A stretch of DNA of 64,000 bases from Capitulum mitella (lineage: Eukaryota; Arthropoda; Thecostraca; Pollicipedomorpha; Pollicipedidae), in the NCBI GenBank assembly GCA_030062745.1, contig CP099839.1, forward strand, positions 21,833,324-21,897,323, read 5' to 3'. Under the pieces are notes generated by a model that had not been told where the DNA came from, searched no databases, and saw only the letters and a list, made by a program, of their open reading frames with translations. Shown here piece by piece: positions 44,749-59,700 of this stretch. Position numbers and translations under genes: made by a program. Each line of letters starts with the position of its first letter. Positions within the stretch are counted from its first letter, which is position 1.

Positions 44749-47700
44749 CTGCCACAGACAGCGTTGGGGGTCAGCACCGTAAGGGGAGGTGGCAGGGGCT
44801 TTGTGCACGACAACTTCATGGTAATGGCCTACTAACTGAAGAGTAAAATGGACCAAGCGAACGGTGGAATACAACCGCGGACAACTGTTGGACCGATGCG
44901 GAAAGCAAGCAGACTGATCTGTGGTGCAGAAGCTGTGTAGCACGCACGGCAAAGTCGCTTACAGAACGTATGCGGCGCAAAAAGGCCACGACAGTAAACA
45001 AGGGGATGGTGGTGGACTTGCCCATAGAACAACATCTAACACAATTCCAAGGAGACGAACTCGCTACTTGCTAGGTCTGTATTCTTCGTAGCAAGCCCTT
45101 GCCAACTAAATAACGTCGGCCTCCATTTGCCTTACAGTCTTACACAATTATCTTTTTAGTGGATTAACAGCAAGCATGTAAATCGCCATGTAAGAAAGCA
45201 ACAAATGATCGGATTTGACGAAGAATACGTCACAAACAAGGTTGGGGCGCAACACATCACGAGCCTGAACCCAGGAAACAGTGTGATCAGACAAGCGTCA
45301 ATTCCAGAAAACATTTCCAACATTTCAACATATGAAAACTGAAAAGATTTCCAGGGCGTGAACTCACAAAACAATCTGATTAGACAAGCGTCAATTCCAT
45401 AAAACAGTCAGACATTTGAAAAGTTATTTCATAATATGATTCCATATGGAGAGACAACCGGACCGGGTTCACAAAATAAACTGATCACTTTTCGAAATGG
45501 CGCGACTGAAGGCAGGGTTACGGACAGCGTGCTAACCTGCAACTTTTTCTTCTGCTCTCGAAATAATTCCTTTTCTTGTAGTTTTCTCTGCAACTGTAGC
45601 TGGGTCTCCCGGTGCCTATTCACCGGAGGTAAACAACTAGATGTCATATCTGAAACGTCACGAATGACCAGCGCTTTACCAACGCTCCGTATTGTTGTCA
45701 GGTTAGAGGAAAAGACAGAATGAACAGGACACTACCCACGAGGACGCACGCGAGGAAAAAGCAAAAAGCCCGTGCACGACCACGATGGAGGAGATATCGA
45801 AATAAAAACAGAAGTATGACACAAAAACAGGAAAAATCGTAAATCCGGTCCCAAGCAAAACCAGCTCGGAACGGCAACATCGGCCACCGAATCTCCGACA
45901 GGGCGAATCAGCCTCCAGCTCGCAGGAAGCTGACACGAGCAACGCCGTCCATCATCGCCGACGAGAACCCCCGCCGGGCGGAGCGGGCCGTCCGCCAGTG
46001 GCATTCACCGGCCCAAGGTCGCCGCTCTGGCACACCCTGACCGGGCCGGCGCCCTACCTTTTATCATGTTGGCCGTGCCGGCCAGGCCGGCCGGCACCGG
46101 GCCCGAGACGTAGTTCTTCTTCACCAGGTAGCTGCTGAGCTGGGAGAGCGTCTCGAACTTCTCGCCGATCAGCTTCTCGGCCCACTGCCGGATCAGCACC
46201 GAGGAGGCGGCGAGCTCGCCGGCGCTGCCGTCGCCGCCGCCGCCGCCGGCGTCGCCGGTCTGCGGGGCACGGCGCAGCGCCCGGTCACAGCACGGAACAC
46301 GCTCCTGCGCGGGACGGCGGCCACTGCACAGAGCAGACAGCTCAGGGACGCCCGGCCACAGTAAAGGGCAGCGTCACGACTGAGGCAGCGGCCACCCCAC
46401 AGGCAGCAGTCACGAAGCAGAGCAGATAGGTCACGGACGCCCTGTCACAGCGGAGAGTGCGGTCACGTCAGAGGTAGCGGCGGCGGAGGCTATTTCGGAA
46501 AGGGGGAAAACCGTTCGCGGAGCCAGCCACCCCATTAGGCGGAACCTAGAGTACCCATGACCTTTCATTTCTCTTCGGATTTCGGTCACCTTCTTTTTGG
46601 TCCAGACCAGACATGACAGCAAATAATCGTGACGAAATTACAGCGATGATGATCAAGGAATCACTGAGCTTCCCACTGTACTTCGGTTGAGGATTTTCAG
46701 ATTGTAATGAGGTCTTATTAATTTACCACATGCTTTACGTATAAACCAGACGAAAGCTGATATATCGCCTCATTTGATGGAGGTGGTTTGGTCTAGAAGT
46801 GGAGCCCTCCCTCATGTGATGGACGTGGAGCCCGTGCTGAGGGCTCAAAACGCGCCGTATAAACAATAATGTTAACCACGTGTTTTACCCAATTTCTTGC
46901 CATTCGAAGCAACATTTCATCTGGTTTAATATGCGGGAAGGACTAGCACTGCAATCTGCAAACAAATCTTTCAAATGGCTTTATCGGGCTCGCATGCATG
47001 TAGGACACAGCGCAAATACTTTGACAGAAAAACAAGGTGTCTTGAACACCAATCAAGACGGTTCAAGTCAGTGGCGTAGCCCGGATTTTCTTTTTCTGGA
47101 GAGAGGTGGTCCAGGCAGACGGGGCCCCAACACTGAGGGGGCCCCTTGAGAACTACGGGTGCCTCCATGGCTGGGACACCAGGGATGATTGACACTTATA
47201 TTTCAGTGCCATTAAAAATGGGTGTGCCTGACAGCACTCCAACATATGAAGACTGCGTGCGTGCGACTTCTAGCCCGCGCTATGTGAGATTTCGAACCGT
47301 TTCTATTTTATCCACCGGCGCATCCCGCATCTCAAGGACTCTGAAAACTGAAGAGATGAATAATACGTTTAGCGTCATTCAAGTTACTCGTGTTCTGAGG
47401 CCCTACGACAAAATCTGATTACGTTGTACAGGGCAGGGATTATGTTGTCCATGACCATGCACCCTGTCCCTGGGGCTGACCCGCAAGCAAGAATTCTTCA
47501 ACTGTACATAACAACTGTCAGAGATTGGTAAATGTGAATAATTAAGCCCGTGTAGAAATTGGACATAAATAATGACCAGGGCTAGATTCCTTTATGCTTA
47601 GATAACCACATTTCGACGATACATTCGTTTGATCCGGTTTTCAGTCTAAAAAAAAACGAAATATAATGAACATCTTAGAAATACCGCCCTCTTTTCTTCG

Positions 47701-50700
47701 TACATATTCCCAGCCCGGGACATGCCATACCAATATGCCACGCCCAATCCCGGTTTGTGGCCGGAAATGTCAACAGAGCTGTTAACTCCCCGCGCCGTAG
47801 TGATAACTAGTAGAATGGCAGGAGCAGTGGCGGTACGGCGTACCGGCATTACGGTGACATTCATACCGTGGCAGTATCGTTCCACGGCAAGTAGCTGGGG
47901 AATGCGGCAGGCGTACTTTTACTCTGTTCAAGTTTCGAGGATTTGTGTGGGTGCGACTGCAGTGAGACACAAGTGCCCTCCTCTCATCGAGGAATTCCGC
48001 TTGGGCGCATCCATATCTACACCTATCTATGGGGACGTTCAGAATATCTTTTACGTATTTTAAGTCTTACTGACTTAAGTGAGAATACGGTTGACTGAGA
48101 ACTGAAAACTTCTGAAGCTGGGATAACAAGAACCCGAGGACCCTAGCTTAAGCTGCGTCACTGGGTCCCCTTCCCGACACGTCGACACCATCCCATGGCA
48201 GGACCTTTCCTGGTTGGCGGCTCCTATGCAGAGGAGCATCCTTTCCGGTCCTCGCATATGCCTTTTGGTAGGTACATGGGTGCCGGGGGCCCACTTACTT
48301 TTCCCGGTCAGCGGGCACCTCGCTACCTGCCAAAGGGGTCTTTGCCTGGGGAATGGGGACCCTTTGCGGAGGAGAAGATTTGCCTTTCCCAGCCAGAACC
48401 CCTTCCAGGGGACTGGTCTGACAAAGGGTTTCTTCGTGTGCCACAAAAATTTAGGGAGGTCCTGGAGCCCCTGGGGCCCTCCCTGGCTACGCTAATGGTT
48501 CAAGTACTTGTGCAAAGAGGTGTACAGAGACGGATATTTACAGTCACTACCGACACCGCGTTGTTCTGAATCTGTTCTGGTCCAGAGCCTGTCTTTCGGT
48601 CCCTGCCTTATTAATCCATGTCTGTCCATCTCTCCACACCCAGTTTGCCGGAAATCGGAGGGTGTCTCAAACCCAGCACCATCGAACAATTTCGTTTTCA
48701 GCTATAAACAAAATGAGCTGGTTTGGTCCGCGATCGGCAAAAACACGCAAAACTTCTTATGCACCTTCATCTGAACAAACCCCAAGAAACACGACCAATT
48801 ATTTTTAAAGACGTGTAGAGAACTGATCAAGGAACTTAGCGGCGGACCCGTAATAGCAAAGAAAATTTGAAACCGGGTAACACCACGACCACTTTCTCGG
48901 CTGCCAAAAAAATGTACGTGGCAAGCGGCCATTTTTGCGGGGGCAAAAAGATGTCTTCCCCTGTCTTTGGATGGGGAGCACTTTGCCCCCGTTTCCCAAG
49001 CGCTTCCACCGCCACTGGTCAGAGGCAGCCGTCACGTCAGAGGACGCGTTCACGGTGCAGAGGAGGCAGCTCGGGGCGCCCGGTCATAACAAAAAACACG
49101 GCCCCGTCTGAGACGGCGATCACGACCTGGGGGATTACTCTGTCTGGAAACAGACCAGTGGCCCACATCAGAGCGCGCATTAGACGCGAAGTCCCGTAAA
49201 AACAACCACGACCACTGCGTCCAACACAGCACCTCAGACCCCCCCCCCCCGCCCACCGTACCTCTTGATCCGCAGCGGTGCCGGCGCCCGCGCACCGTCT
49301 CGAGTTCGGCCGGCCGGACCGCGTACGGGGCCATGGCGCAGGGGGGGGGGAGGGGAGGGGCGTCGCCGTAGCTCCAAGCACGGTCGGAGTCGTGTTTGGC
49401 CTTGGTGTCCTGTGCGGCGGGCTGCGGCCTGGCCGACCGACCAGTGGCGGGCCTGCCGCCGCCGCGGCAGGACGAAGACCCGGCCGTGATCACACACGGG
49501 CCAGACACCAGGGGTTACCTGACACACCGGGACTGTCACGCGTGACGGAGAATGATGGAGACGCAGGCTGCCACGCACGGGCCGGACACGGGAGTTAACG
49601 ACACCTGTGGCGGTGTGAGGGAGAAGGGTGGATACCCAGGTTGTCATGCACGGGCCGGACGTGCGGGGATTACTTGACACTTGAGAATGTTAAGATGGGG
49701 TTGTCGACTCAAGATATGTCAGAGTCGCAGGCATTAGGAGGCGGCGACATGTCTGTCTGCAGGTTTACCTGACGTCCATCAGAGAGCGAAAGAGAGCCCA
49801 TATCCGCTCGGGTGCGATTTCAGCTCCGAAAGCCACGAATCCATTTGTCATTCGCCAAAAAAAAAACTTCCCTCGCACACCTGTCTCACAGGGTTCTCAA
49901 CCTGTTTTTAATATTAATGCATCGACTGATTCGCAAAATTTGCTACGGTTAAGTTAAGGTGAGTTTTCAAATAATCGTGAATGGGGAAACACACCACCAA
50001 TCACAGACGAAGTAGATTACATAAAACATTAGCTAACAATAACAATAACAAACCGCGCAGGTCAAAAGCCTGAAGCGCGACACAAGCCATATTTCACAGA
50101 TAATAACAGCGATAGGGGACGAAACACATCCGATGTGATCGACCACTGATTTGCACAGGGGCCGCGCCATGGATCCAAGAGTGGGGGGGGGGAGATGGCG
50201 GGGGAGAGGGCTCCTGGTCTTCAAGGCCTCCTATACCTCGGTGTCACCCTGACTTCCGGGGGCCTCCTAAGGCAGTATCGTGCCTGAGGCGCACGTTAAA
50301 CTTACCATTCTCCTATGACGATAAGGGGCCTTCTAGAACGGTGAGGGGTCTCCTGTGATGGGGATGGGCACCTCTGGCGATGAATGGGTCTCCTGACGCG
50401 GTAAGAGGCCTTCCCGTGCTAAACAAGGGCCCTGGCATTGCTTGAGGATATTGCGAGGCCTCTCTGATACACATCTGAGCGGGTGTCTCCAGGGCGAAAA
50501 GTGTGTGTGTGTGGGGGGGGGGGACGAGAGGCATTTTCGTTCCCCAGTGCCGAAAATGGTGGGACCGTGTCCCTTCCCCTCCACTGTTACGCGATCCTTG
50601 GTTTTGCACATGGAATCGAGCTTTATGCATAGTACACATCGACCTCATATTCACCCTAAACAAGCACGACCGACGCCCAACAGATGATGACTAGCTGACA

Positions 50701-53700
50701 TAAAAACACATAGCTTCGCTGACCAGCAAAAAAAAAAAACGCTCTGCCTGCTACGATACAAAACACGCGATGACTAACATGACAATGCATATGATTCCGC
50801 TGGCTGGTGGAAAATTAACCGCATTCGCTACGTAACTTTAGCAAGTCTCCTAACGTCTCCAAGTGAGCAGTAACACCTGGTCATAAAATTTCGCGGAATC
50901 AACAAAATATTTCGCAAAAAATCGTACCCGAGGCAAACAGCTCGGGAAACAAGCTGTCTGCAGGTTCTAGAATGTGTTGTTGATAAACCACTGCAGAAAA
51001 CATGACACCATGAGTCCCCAGCATCGCACGAACCACCACACATCCACTACGTCGACGAGCGGTGCCAAGGCCAGCTGGCGCCGCGTGGGGCGTGGGGCCG
51101 GCGCCGGTGCCGGGGGTCGGGGGGAGGGGGGCGGACATGACCGACGCACGTCGGGTCGTGTTGACCGGCCGTATCGCACCGTTCCCGCCCCTCCCCGGCC
51201 GGCAGGCAAAGGTCGGAGCCGGACCTGGCTGCCGGGACGCGTCGTTACCACCCGACCCCGGCGGCGATAAACGCCTCGTAGCGCGGCGCTGCCCGCGCTA
51301 ACGGCTCGCCGACGCACAATCGATGTCGACGACGTCTGCCGCGTCCGGCACCGCCGGCGGCGGCGGTCGCCGGGCGGCGCAGACCGCTCCGAGCCCCGCC
51401 GATCCGGCAGCGTGCCCCGAGGCGGCCGGCCCGTGGGAACGGAGGCGGTCCGGCCGAGCGTCGCGTTACGAGCCCACGTCACCGCCAGCTGGGGCGGGAG
51501 CTGTGCCCATCGCTCCGGACCGACAGCGACAACGTCGGCGTTCGAGGCGGCCTCGCCGGGTGCCAGTCGTGACACGCTGCCTTCAGCGAGCCTGTCCGGC
51601 GACGGATGCTTGTGTATGCAGACGTCGGGCCCGCGCCGGCCGCCTGCCCGTTCGGCCAGTGCACAGGTGAAAGGGCTTAGCAACAGACCAACAGCGCGGC
51701 GCTGATCAATAGCGGCACTGACACGAGGCGAGGCGGGCAAGTGAGGTGGCGTTAACCGTCCGGCGGGCTCCCCTCAGCGCGCCGCGGCACGCACGAGTCC
51801 GGGGCGGCCGAGTGTGTGGCCCGAGGCGGAGCGGGCCGCCGCCACGGGCGCCAATCGACCGCAGAGAAACCCGCCGTCGGGCGGCGCGTTCGGGATAAAT
51901 AAACCCGGGCCGGTGACGACCGCAGCCCGCACACCGAAAAAAACAGCGTCGCTCCGAAGGCCGGGCCGTCAGAAGGGAGCGAAAGGGGCGTCGTTTGGCG
52001 GTCGGTGCCGCGCACACTCGCCGCGTCGCCGGACAACGTCGTGACTCCAGGAGGCCCGCGCGACACGGCAGCGCCGGCCAGCAGCCGCGCGGCCCCCTGC
52101 GACGGCGGGGCGGCCCGACACCCGACGCCTCGATCGTGCCCGGACGGTCGCGCCGAAGTCGTCTCGCCCGCGCCGAAGTCGTCTCGCCCCATTGCCGGCC
52201 CGATAACCCACCCATGCCACTGACGAGAGAGCGTGACGCGCCGCCCCAGGTTGGCCCCGCGGTGGGCCCGCCCGACCGGCGCCGGCGGCACCCCGACCAA
52301 GCATAATGGGCCCCTGTGAGCCGGGCACACAGCTCCACATATCCATGACCTCATCGGGACTCAGGGTCGGCTTTGCACGGCCGATCCGGCGGCCGGCTCT
52401 TGCGGCACGGCAACTTCCCACCGGGCCGTCCTTGTGGGCGCCGGGCACGCCCGAGCGACGGTTATGTGCCACTCATGCATAATACATGGTCGCTATTTTA
52501 AGTGCACGTCGAGCTCGTTCACGCCTCCGGCACCGAGCAGGACACGCCATGGACAACAGGATGACCGATCGCCAAACGCTACTGGTCGCGTGCTTCGCAA
52601 CTGAAAACGACGAAGCACAGTAGGACACAGACATTTTTGTCTGCCTCCATGAGTGCACGCCATGCCAAACATGAGCATCACGTGCGCACGGAAACCACCC
52701 CACCGCACCCTGCATGGCTCGCAGAAACCTGGAACAAGAACGCAAGGGAAGGAATCAACCTGAACAAAAAAGACTGGACCATGGGGCGACGGAGCGAATT
52801 CGACGAAAGATCCTCGCTCCCCTGAGCAAATATTAACAATCCGTCGGGCGGAGGCCACCGGCTCAAGATAAACAAGGCTCGTGATGAATTGCCACATCGC
52901 AGAATAATGAGCGCGCGGTCGAGAATTCTCTGCATCGCAACCGTTCGTTCGACAACTGAACCCCGCAAAACTATCTGCTGAGAGCGCGTGCTCACAATTC
53001 CATTTTTCTCATTATTTGATACTTTAAAAAGGCCAGCTGCGTTATTGTCAGAACATTGTCAGACATCAGACGTCGTTGTCAGAACAGACGCTCCGATGTC
53101 GCCCGACGTAACTTGCTGCTTAGATTTCGACCAGAGCAACCAGACAGGCCGACTGGTACGACTATTCCCTCGTCCAGCAGTAAAAACAGAGCCGTGGGAC
53201 AGGCTTTCCCCGTAACGATGTCGTTCCACCCCAGTCTGAAAGGATGGGGAACCACTAGCTCTCAGACGCAGTTGCTCCAATTGGGGAGCCAAGCCAGTTG
53301 ATCGCCGCAGAGAAAAGATGACGACACTCATATCTGTAACTGACACAACGAATCGCACTAGCCTAATGATCCTGAGGCCAGATTACCGCAGCTGGCAGCC
53401 AATTAATGGAGCTCCTCCCGGGCACGCTTTAGCCGGATACCGTACAGTGATCGCATGACACACCCATTAGTAAATTTCACGGCCGCCCATATCCGGTCCA
53501 GTATACCCAGTACGCCGCAAACCTTCGCCGTCAACGGCAAACCGCGCAGAGGTCCCCACGCAAGGCGTGACAGTCGTTCTCATACAGGGCGTGACAGACC
53601 GTCACGCAGGGCAGGTCAGCGCACCTCGTGCACAGCGCGACAGGGGCTCCCACACGGGGCACGCTGCGGCCAGGAGTGGGCCGTCCGCCCCGGCCGTGCA

Positions 53701-56700
53701 CACAACAGGCCGGGGCTTATCGCAGCGGTGGGCAGCGTGTACGAACGTGGCCACGCTGGCAGACAGGGCCGGCCCCCGGCGCCCACCGCCGACGCTGATG
53801 CAGGCAGTCAATCGTCCAGCAAGATAAAGGACAGGTCCGAACCGGCCAGTGGCTTAATGTTTTGATGTTAGACGAATCGACCGCATTATCCGCTCTCGTT
53901 CGCGTGGGACGTGCTCTAACGAAACCACAGAACAGCTAAATTTCATTTACATGCAAAACGTGATATAATGGAGCGATGATTCGTTGGAAAACAAAATCGA
54001 AATCAAATCCGAAATATCAGGAGAAGGTATGGAAACCTGGGGCATTCAAAAAAGTCACGTTTTAGTTGCTTGCTTGCCAAACGCAAGAGCGGTTGGCCTT
54101 TGCACGGCACAGATCGTCATTGGCAAGACCCATGGCACATTAACTCCGTCATATGCCAGAAACAGTTTAGAAAGCTGACTTCCGCGTTTACACATTTCAT
54201 AACGTTGAATTTTTCGACGTCGACAGTCGGTTAGTGCCCCGAAATTGGCAACAGAAAAGCTCCCGTACATGGCGACTGGCCTGGCTACGTTACCCAGACA
54301 GAAGGTGTCTAAAGACATTAGAGCGACAACCACTTCTGTCCCAAGACTCCCATTCTATCTCTACCTTGCATCGTCCTTCTCCCGTTAGCTAGAGCTGTTT
54401 AGCCGGTACTGACAACGGCGGACTAGCGTTCCACTCCAACAGCCCGATTTACAGTCGATTCTATCGGCCAGCGGTTCGACGGGTCCGTGTCCTGGCCGAA
54501 CCGACTGCCGCTGGATGGCTTCAAGCGCCCGTCCATCTGCCAGTCGCAGGCAGAGATGGCCGCCGCCACCCAACAGAACTTCCACGCTGCCTCCCTCCGA
54601 TTCTAATGACTATTAATGACCTGAGGTCGTCTGTAATGCAGGCCATGTAGCGAGCCAAACCTTCCTCCATTCATCTCCGGCAGTCGGCCTCAGGAGGATG
54701 CTAATCGTTGACGACACTTGTATTTCTTCCAGCAGGTTTAGTCTACGTCAACGTTTGGCCACGTTAAAAAACGTATTGCTTCTTAAAAAATAACTGGTGT
54801 AGCCAAATAACAAATGAATGGTGTAGCGGGCACACCATCACGGCATCGGGCCGACAAGGATGCGCTGTCCTATCCGGTACCTCGGTCCCATATAGAATGA
54901 TTTACGAACCCATCTAAGCCAGGGACTCTCCATCCAAGTTGGATTATTCACTCTTTCCTCTCCTCTCCTGGGCGTCCATCAGAATCCACATTGGCCAGCA
55001 CCCCTAGCAGAAGCAAGCTACATCCTCAGGACAGAGCTGGCATTTGGGACGCATCTCCTTCTTCCTTCCCGGCACCACATCGTCTGGTATTCCCCATTGC
55101 AAGCAAAAGGACCCTTTCTCTCTTTGTCAGTGCTTCCCGGGGCCCACCAACATCTATATCCCTCCGTTCCAGTTAATACAGTTGAAACGTCAACTCATGT
55201 AGTCTCCTGAAAACCATCTTTACCGACTGGTCTCCACCCAGAAAGTACCCTCCCTCGGATACTCCTTCAGTAACCAGCATGGTCAGAATGCTTCCACCGC
55301 CACACTCTCCCCACGTCAGATCCACCCAACTTGGACCCTCTCACGGGTGCTTATGCAGGACCCGTCTTGGTACGCGTCTCTCCATCCCGGTGGGGCCCTC
55401 CTCATGCGTTTATGTATGTCCCACATTGGTCAGCGCCTCTATCCCCCGTCCCACCCCTGGGGCCCACCTTAGTCGGCGGCTCTCCCTGCAACTGAGACCT
55501 CCCTCCGTCGTACCCACCTTGGTCGGCGCCTCTACCCCTCCCCCAGGCGTTCACGTGGGACCAACCTTAGACGGCGGCTCTCCCCCGGCTGGGACCCCCT
55601 CGGGGGTTCGAGCAGGACCCACCTTGGTCGGCGCCTCTCCGTCCAGATCGGGCAGCTGCGGCGGCTCCAGCTTGGTCTTACGCCGCAGCCCCGCGTAGCA
55701 GTACCGCGAGTGGCCGCGCGTGCCCAGCCGCCGAGGCCGGACGCGGGGAAACACCTGCTTCATCACCTTGCCGAAGTCGGCCGTGCTCAGGCCTTTCATG
55801 TTGTTGGTGCTGCAGTACATCCTGTCCAGAGGGCGCGGCCCGAGGTCAGCACGAGTCGACAGCTCTCGCAGCGTTCCCGGCGGCGAACCAAGAGCGATAG
55901 AAGCCCAGATACAGCGGACCGCATTAAGGATACATGAGGCCATGATTTACCGCGCAGCCGCCGAGGCTATCATTCTTACTGATCAGACGGCCACTCATCT
56001 TGGTGAAAACGGCGAGTAAGTATTCTTGATAGTTTCTCGGATATCGTGGGGTCTGCTGTTGGAATTCCCATTATACGGCGCGGGGACCGAAGCCTGATGC
56101 ATTACAGCGCAAAAATGCAGTTCTGATGAGTTAAAACATACAGAAGCTGCAGATCTCAAATGATGGAAAACGACGCGGTCATTCACCTTCGTAAACAGCT
56201 CATTCCTACAACCTGTGCCCACTATTGGTCTGCCCCACAGACAGGCATGAAGAAATGGCATTCACCTGGCATTTTCACATATCTGTCATGACCAACTCTT
56301 GTGAACCCTGACAGATGGGCACTACATTCTCTTCAAAAGGCAAGCCATACAATGCAAATCATGGCCTAGTAAGTTGGATCATTAAGCGACGCTCACATCA
56401 TTATTGCAGAAACCAAACAGTTCTGTATTTTCATGCCTGGTTAAATCTTTTAGAAATGTACAACAAAACCCCAAAATTAATGTTCTAAAATGCTTGGACT
56501 GACGCATACCTCAGCCAGAAGTACCCATTTAAAGCATGGCACAAAGAAAGTCCAGGTGACTGCAGCAATACAGCTAACGAGCAGGAAAAGTTGGGATCTG
56601 ACTGCAGTGACATCATCCAACAATTCCGACCTGTGTTCAACCACCAGGACACTGAATGGAAACCCCATACCTAGAAATCCCAGCCAAAATTTGGACTCAA

Positions 56701-59700
56701 ATGCTGAAGGTGAGGAACATGCATACAAGGTCAAGGCAACTGTCTCAAGTTTGAGATGCAAAACCGTCAGTGTTTCATCAAGTGGCTGTGGCTACATCAT
56801 CACCAGCACAGCTTGTTAATGTGACAAATATTAATCACTATTGTGAACAGTGATAACAATTTCATCCCAACTGGGTGCCTGATGAAAAAATGTCAAGTGA
56901 TAACAAAAAAATAGAGCAACCTAATGTGATTTCCTGTTTTGAATAAGCATATCTTGATAAATCAATGAATTGAATAACCTATCCCTGTTAGAATGAATAT
57001 TCATATAACCAAAATATGTGCAGTTTATTTCATTTTCAGAACTACTGATTAAAACAATCATAACTGAGTCAGGGGAGATGGGCTATTTGTGACTCCCTGA
57101 ATCACTAAAATCCGATGTTTGGTTCTCGAGACAAGGGGGGGGGAGGTTGGACAAGGACAAATACCACTCTCTCTATTACATGAAAGGCAGCAAAATGTGG
57201 CCCCTTATCAATCCCCAAGTCTTGCGTAGTATCAAAAATTTTCTTATTCCTTTCTTTTCTGTGTCCCTCTCAAACTCTACTGAATTGTATGAATAAAATC
57301 ATACTCAAAAGCATTCAGAGCCAATGCAACTCCCCACTCATTAATGGCCAAAACCGCCAAACCCAATCACCAAAATGGGCACTTGTATATTCTGGGTAGC
57401 ATTCACCTAACAGATTGGTACCAAACTGCATTCATCCACAAGACTGATACCAAGCTGCATTCATCCACAATCTCATCACATGCAGACTAATATAGCAGAC
57501 TTATATAGCATATAGCATTTCCATACAGACTGATGGAAGGTGGAGATAAGATACTAACCATATATTACCTGTGCATGATTTGCCCTTCCTCAATCTAGGG
57601 TTCTGAACTAAACTAGTCACTGTTTTGAATTTAACAAAGAGGAAAGGGTTAGTGATGAACAAAATATAGAGGAAGAAGCAGCTATCACCACTAGCAGAAG
57701 ACACCTTAGCACTTGCGAAGTGTTTCCATTTGTTGAGAACTGTTTGCATAATAAAAAAATAGTCACTTTAATGTGGTGCACTGCCCCTTTAAATCATTTC
57801 TTGTTGAACAGTTTGGTACCTTGAAGATCTGTAGCATCAGGCAAAGACTTTTCTTCTGGACATTGGAATAATTTGTGCTAAAGTATGTGATTGCAGAAAA
57901 ATACAAAAATATCCAAATATACTAGCATGACATATGTCAAGACCACACCACTTATTTTGTAATCTTTTGTTTCTGTTTTTTTTTTTTAAATAGCACTGAC
58001 ACATTCTGTATTTCTGCACAATATAATGATTCTCAAGTGCTGTAAATGGTGTTGTAAAAGGGAAAAAATAAAAATACATTAGGGGTGTCTGAAAATCACA
58101 GATATGTGGCATTGTATTAAAAACTGATATTCTCATGTTCTGAAATACCATTGCCTCCTTGAGACCTTAGATATCTGGCAATGAAGAGTAACAAGAAAGT
58201 GATGAGCTACATTCCGACATAGCTCAGCAAGTTTCCTGAAAGAATTGGACCTCCTACAAATAATTAGCCATTAGTGCAATGAGAGGCTCTACCAGTGATA
58301 GGGATTACAGGAAGGTTGGCAATCTAGAATGAGGACTATTTAGAGGTATCAAAAAAGTAAGGTGATAAGATTTTTCATGGAGATGATGAAAATATATTCT
58401 ATGTAAGGCATCAGTTAGCACTGAAAAGTGCACATTCAGGAACAATGACTTTGAATGCTGTCAATGTGGCAAACAAAAACACTTTCTACTGACTGGTATT
58501 CATCATAGACTTCATGCTTGGGCATGGAGACATCCTGGTCTTCTTCCAAGTGGGTTCGGATCCACATTATAGTTTGCTGTATCTCAAACCTGCTTCCAAG
58601 TGGGTTCAATGGTCTGGAAGTCAAAACAGTGACATATTAGGCACCAGACATGCATGTATATAGCATCTGCCATGTTTTCTGGGCTCAGAAAATCTAACTT
58701 CCCATTTAGGAAACTATAAATCCAGATAGCTCAGAAACCTTCAGAGTGGCAACACAAAACTGTTCCATGTTTTTAACATTTCAAAGGTGCAATCTAACCA
58801 GCAGTATTGAATGTGGTCAGTAAATCCATCATACTACATCAGCCCCAATGGACCCAAGCAACACACTCCCATTTCCTACCAAAAATGCATCTTTGGTTTT
58901 CCTAAGCTATACATCTGACTAATGATGAGTTCCTTTCTCATTGATTAACTTCTTTGTTGTAAGAATATATGGTTCATGAGATGTCCTTTCCACCATTTAG
59001 CACCTAAATGTGCCACATAGTGAGTTTGGGGTGAGGGCTTCCAACTCACATTTTTAGGGGGTCAACATCATTGTTTTTTCCAGCTGGCAATTTGAGGTAG
59101 AGTAAAAGCTTCTCAAGATCAGATAGCTGATCAACCTGTTGTAGAATTCTGTCCACCACTGCACAGGATTCAGAGCTGGAATTCAACATACATATATCAG
59201 TTTCAGTTCAGTACTGTGAGCATACAGAAACACCTAAAACACAAATTCTTGTGTATATTACAATGCCCTTTAATACTCACAAACATGCATAACTTTCAGT
59301 TTGGTGCATATGGGAAAAAGTAAGAAATACATCCAATGGCACTTAAAACTGATGACATGATAACAAATCATGTTCCACTAGTGAACAATGAGAATTATAT
59401 AGAGTCTGACTTCCTGATGTACAGTGCAAAATCTCCCACATAGGACAAATAACTGTTACTCTGCATATTATGTCAAACATTCATGCTTCCTCTATGGTTC
59501 CACAAATACATCAACAACAACTGACTGTGCTGACAGCACTAATATTAAAGTTCAGACAAAGACTACAGACAAAAAGTGTATCAAAATGATATTAAGTAGC
59601 TACAGAAATAAAGGCAAAATCACTTATTACTTCCTAACATAATGACATGTGCCTTCTATCATTCAACTAGCTCAGCAATGTTCTCATAGCATCCAAAGGC

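Larger units (their letters stand above)
46260..55622 (-). other. RFX7 intron 4, 9.4 kb
   Basis: The intron holds a hAT-like element (47069-48497), G/C homopolymer runs (near 49231 and 49340), a CpG-rich block (51010-52470) and a donor-site repeat array (55300-55640). I found no exon with clear RFX7 similarity inside it. Confidence 0.6.

Noticed and set aside
42674-44755. 693-codon second-frame and 415-codon opposite-strand frames over the RFX7 last exon
   Set aside because: They are Arg/Ala-rich products of GC-rich third positions; the chosen frame has RFX7 motifs and correct phase with exon 6.
42664-44952. First idea: CREB-regulated coactivator (CRTC) because of Ser/Pro/Gln-rich sequence and RxxS sites
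   Set aside because: The upstream exons encode an RFX winged helix and the WAEKLIGEKF segment, and the C-terminal motifs fit RFX7.
49037-49508. Candidate extra RFX7 exon beginning MAPYAVRPAELETV on the minus strand
   Set aside because: The flanking acceptor is a homopolymer C-run, the donor is poor, and no RFX7 similarity is seen.
51706-52472. Several 150-210-codon frames on both strands in the CpG-rich block
   Set aside because: All frames are open because of high GC content; none has family similarity or compatible splice phases with RFX7.
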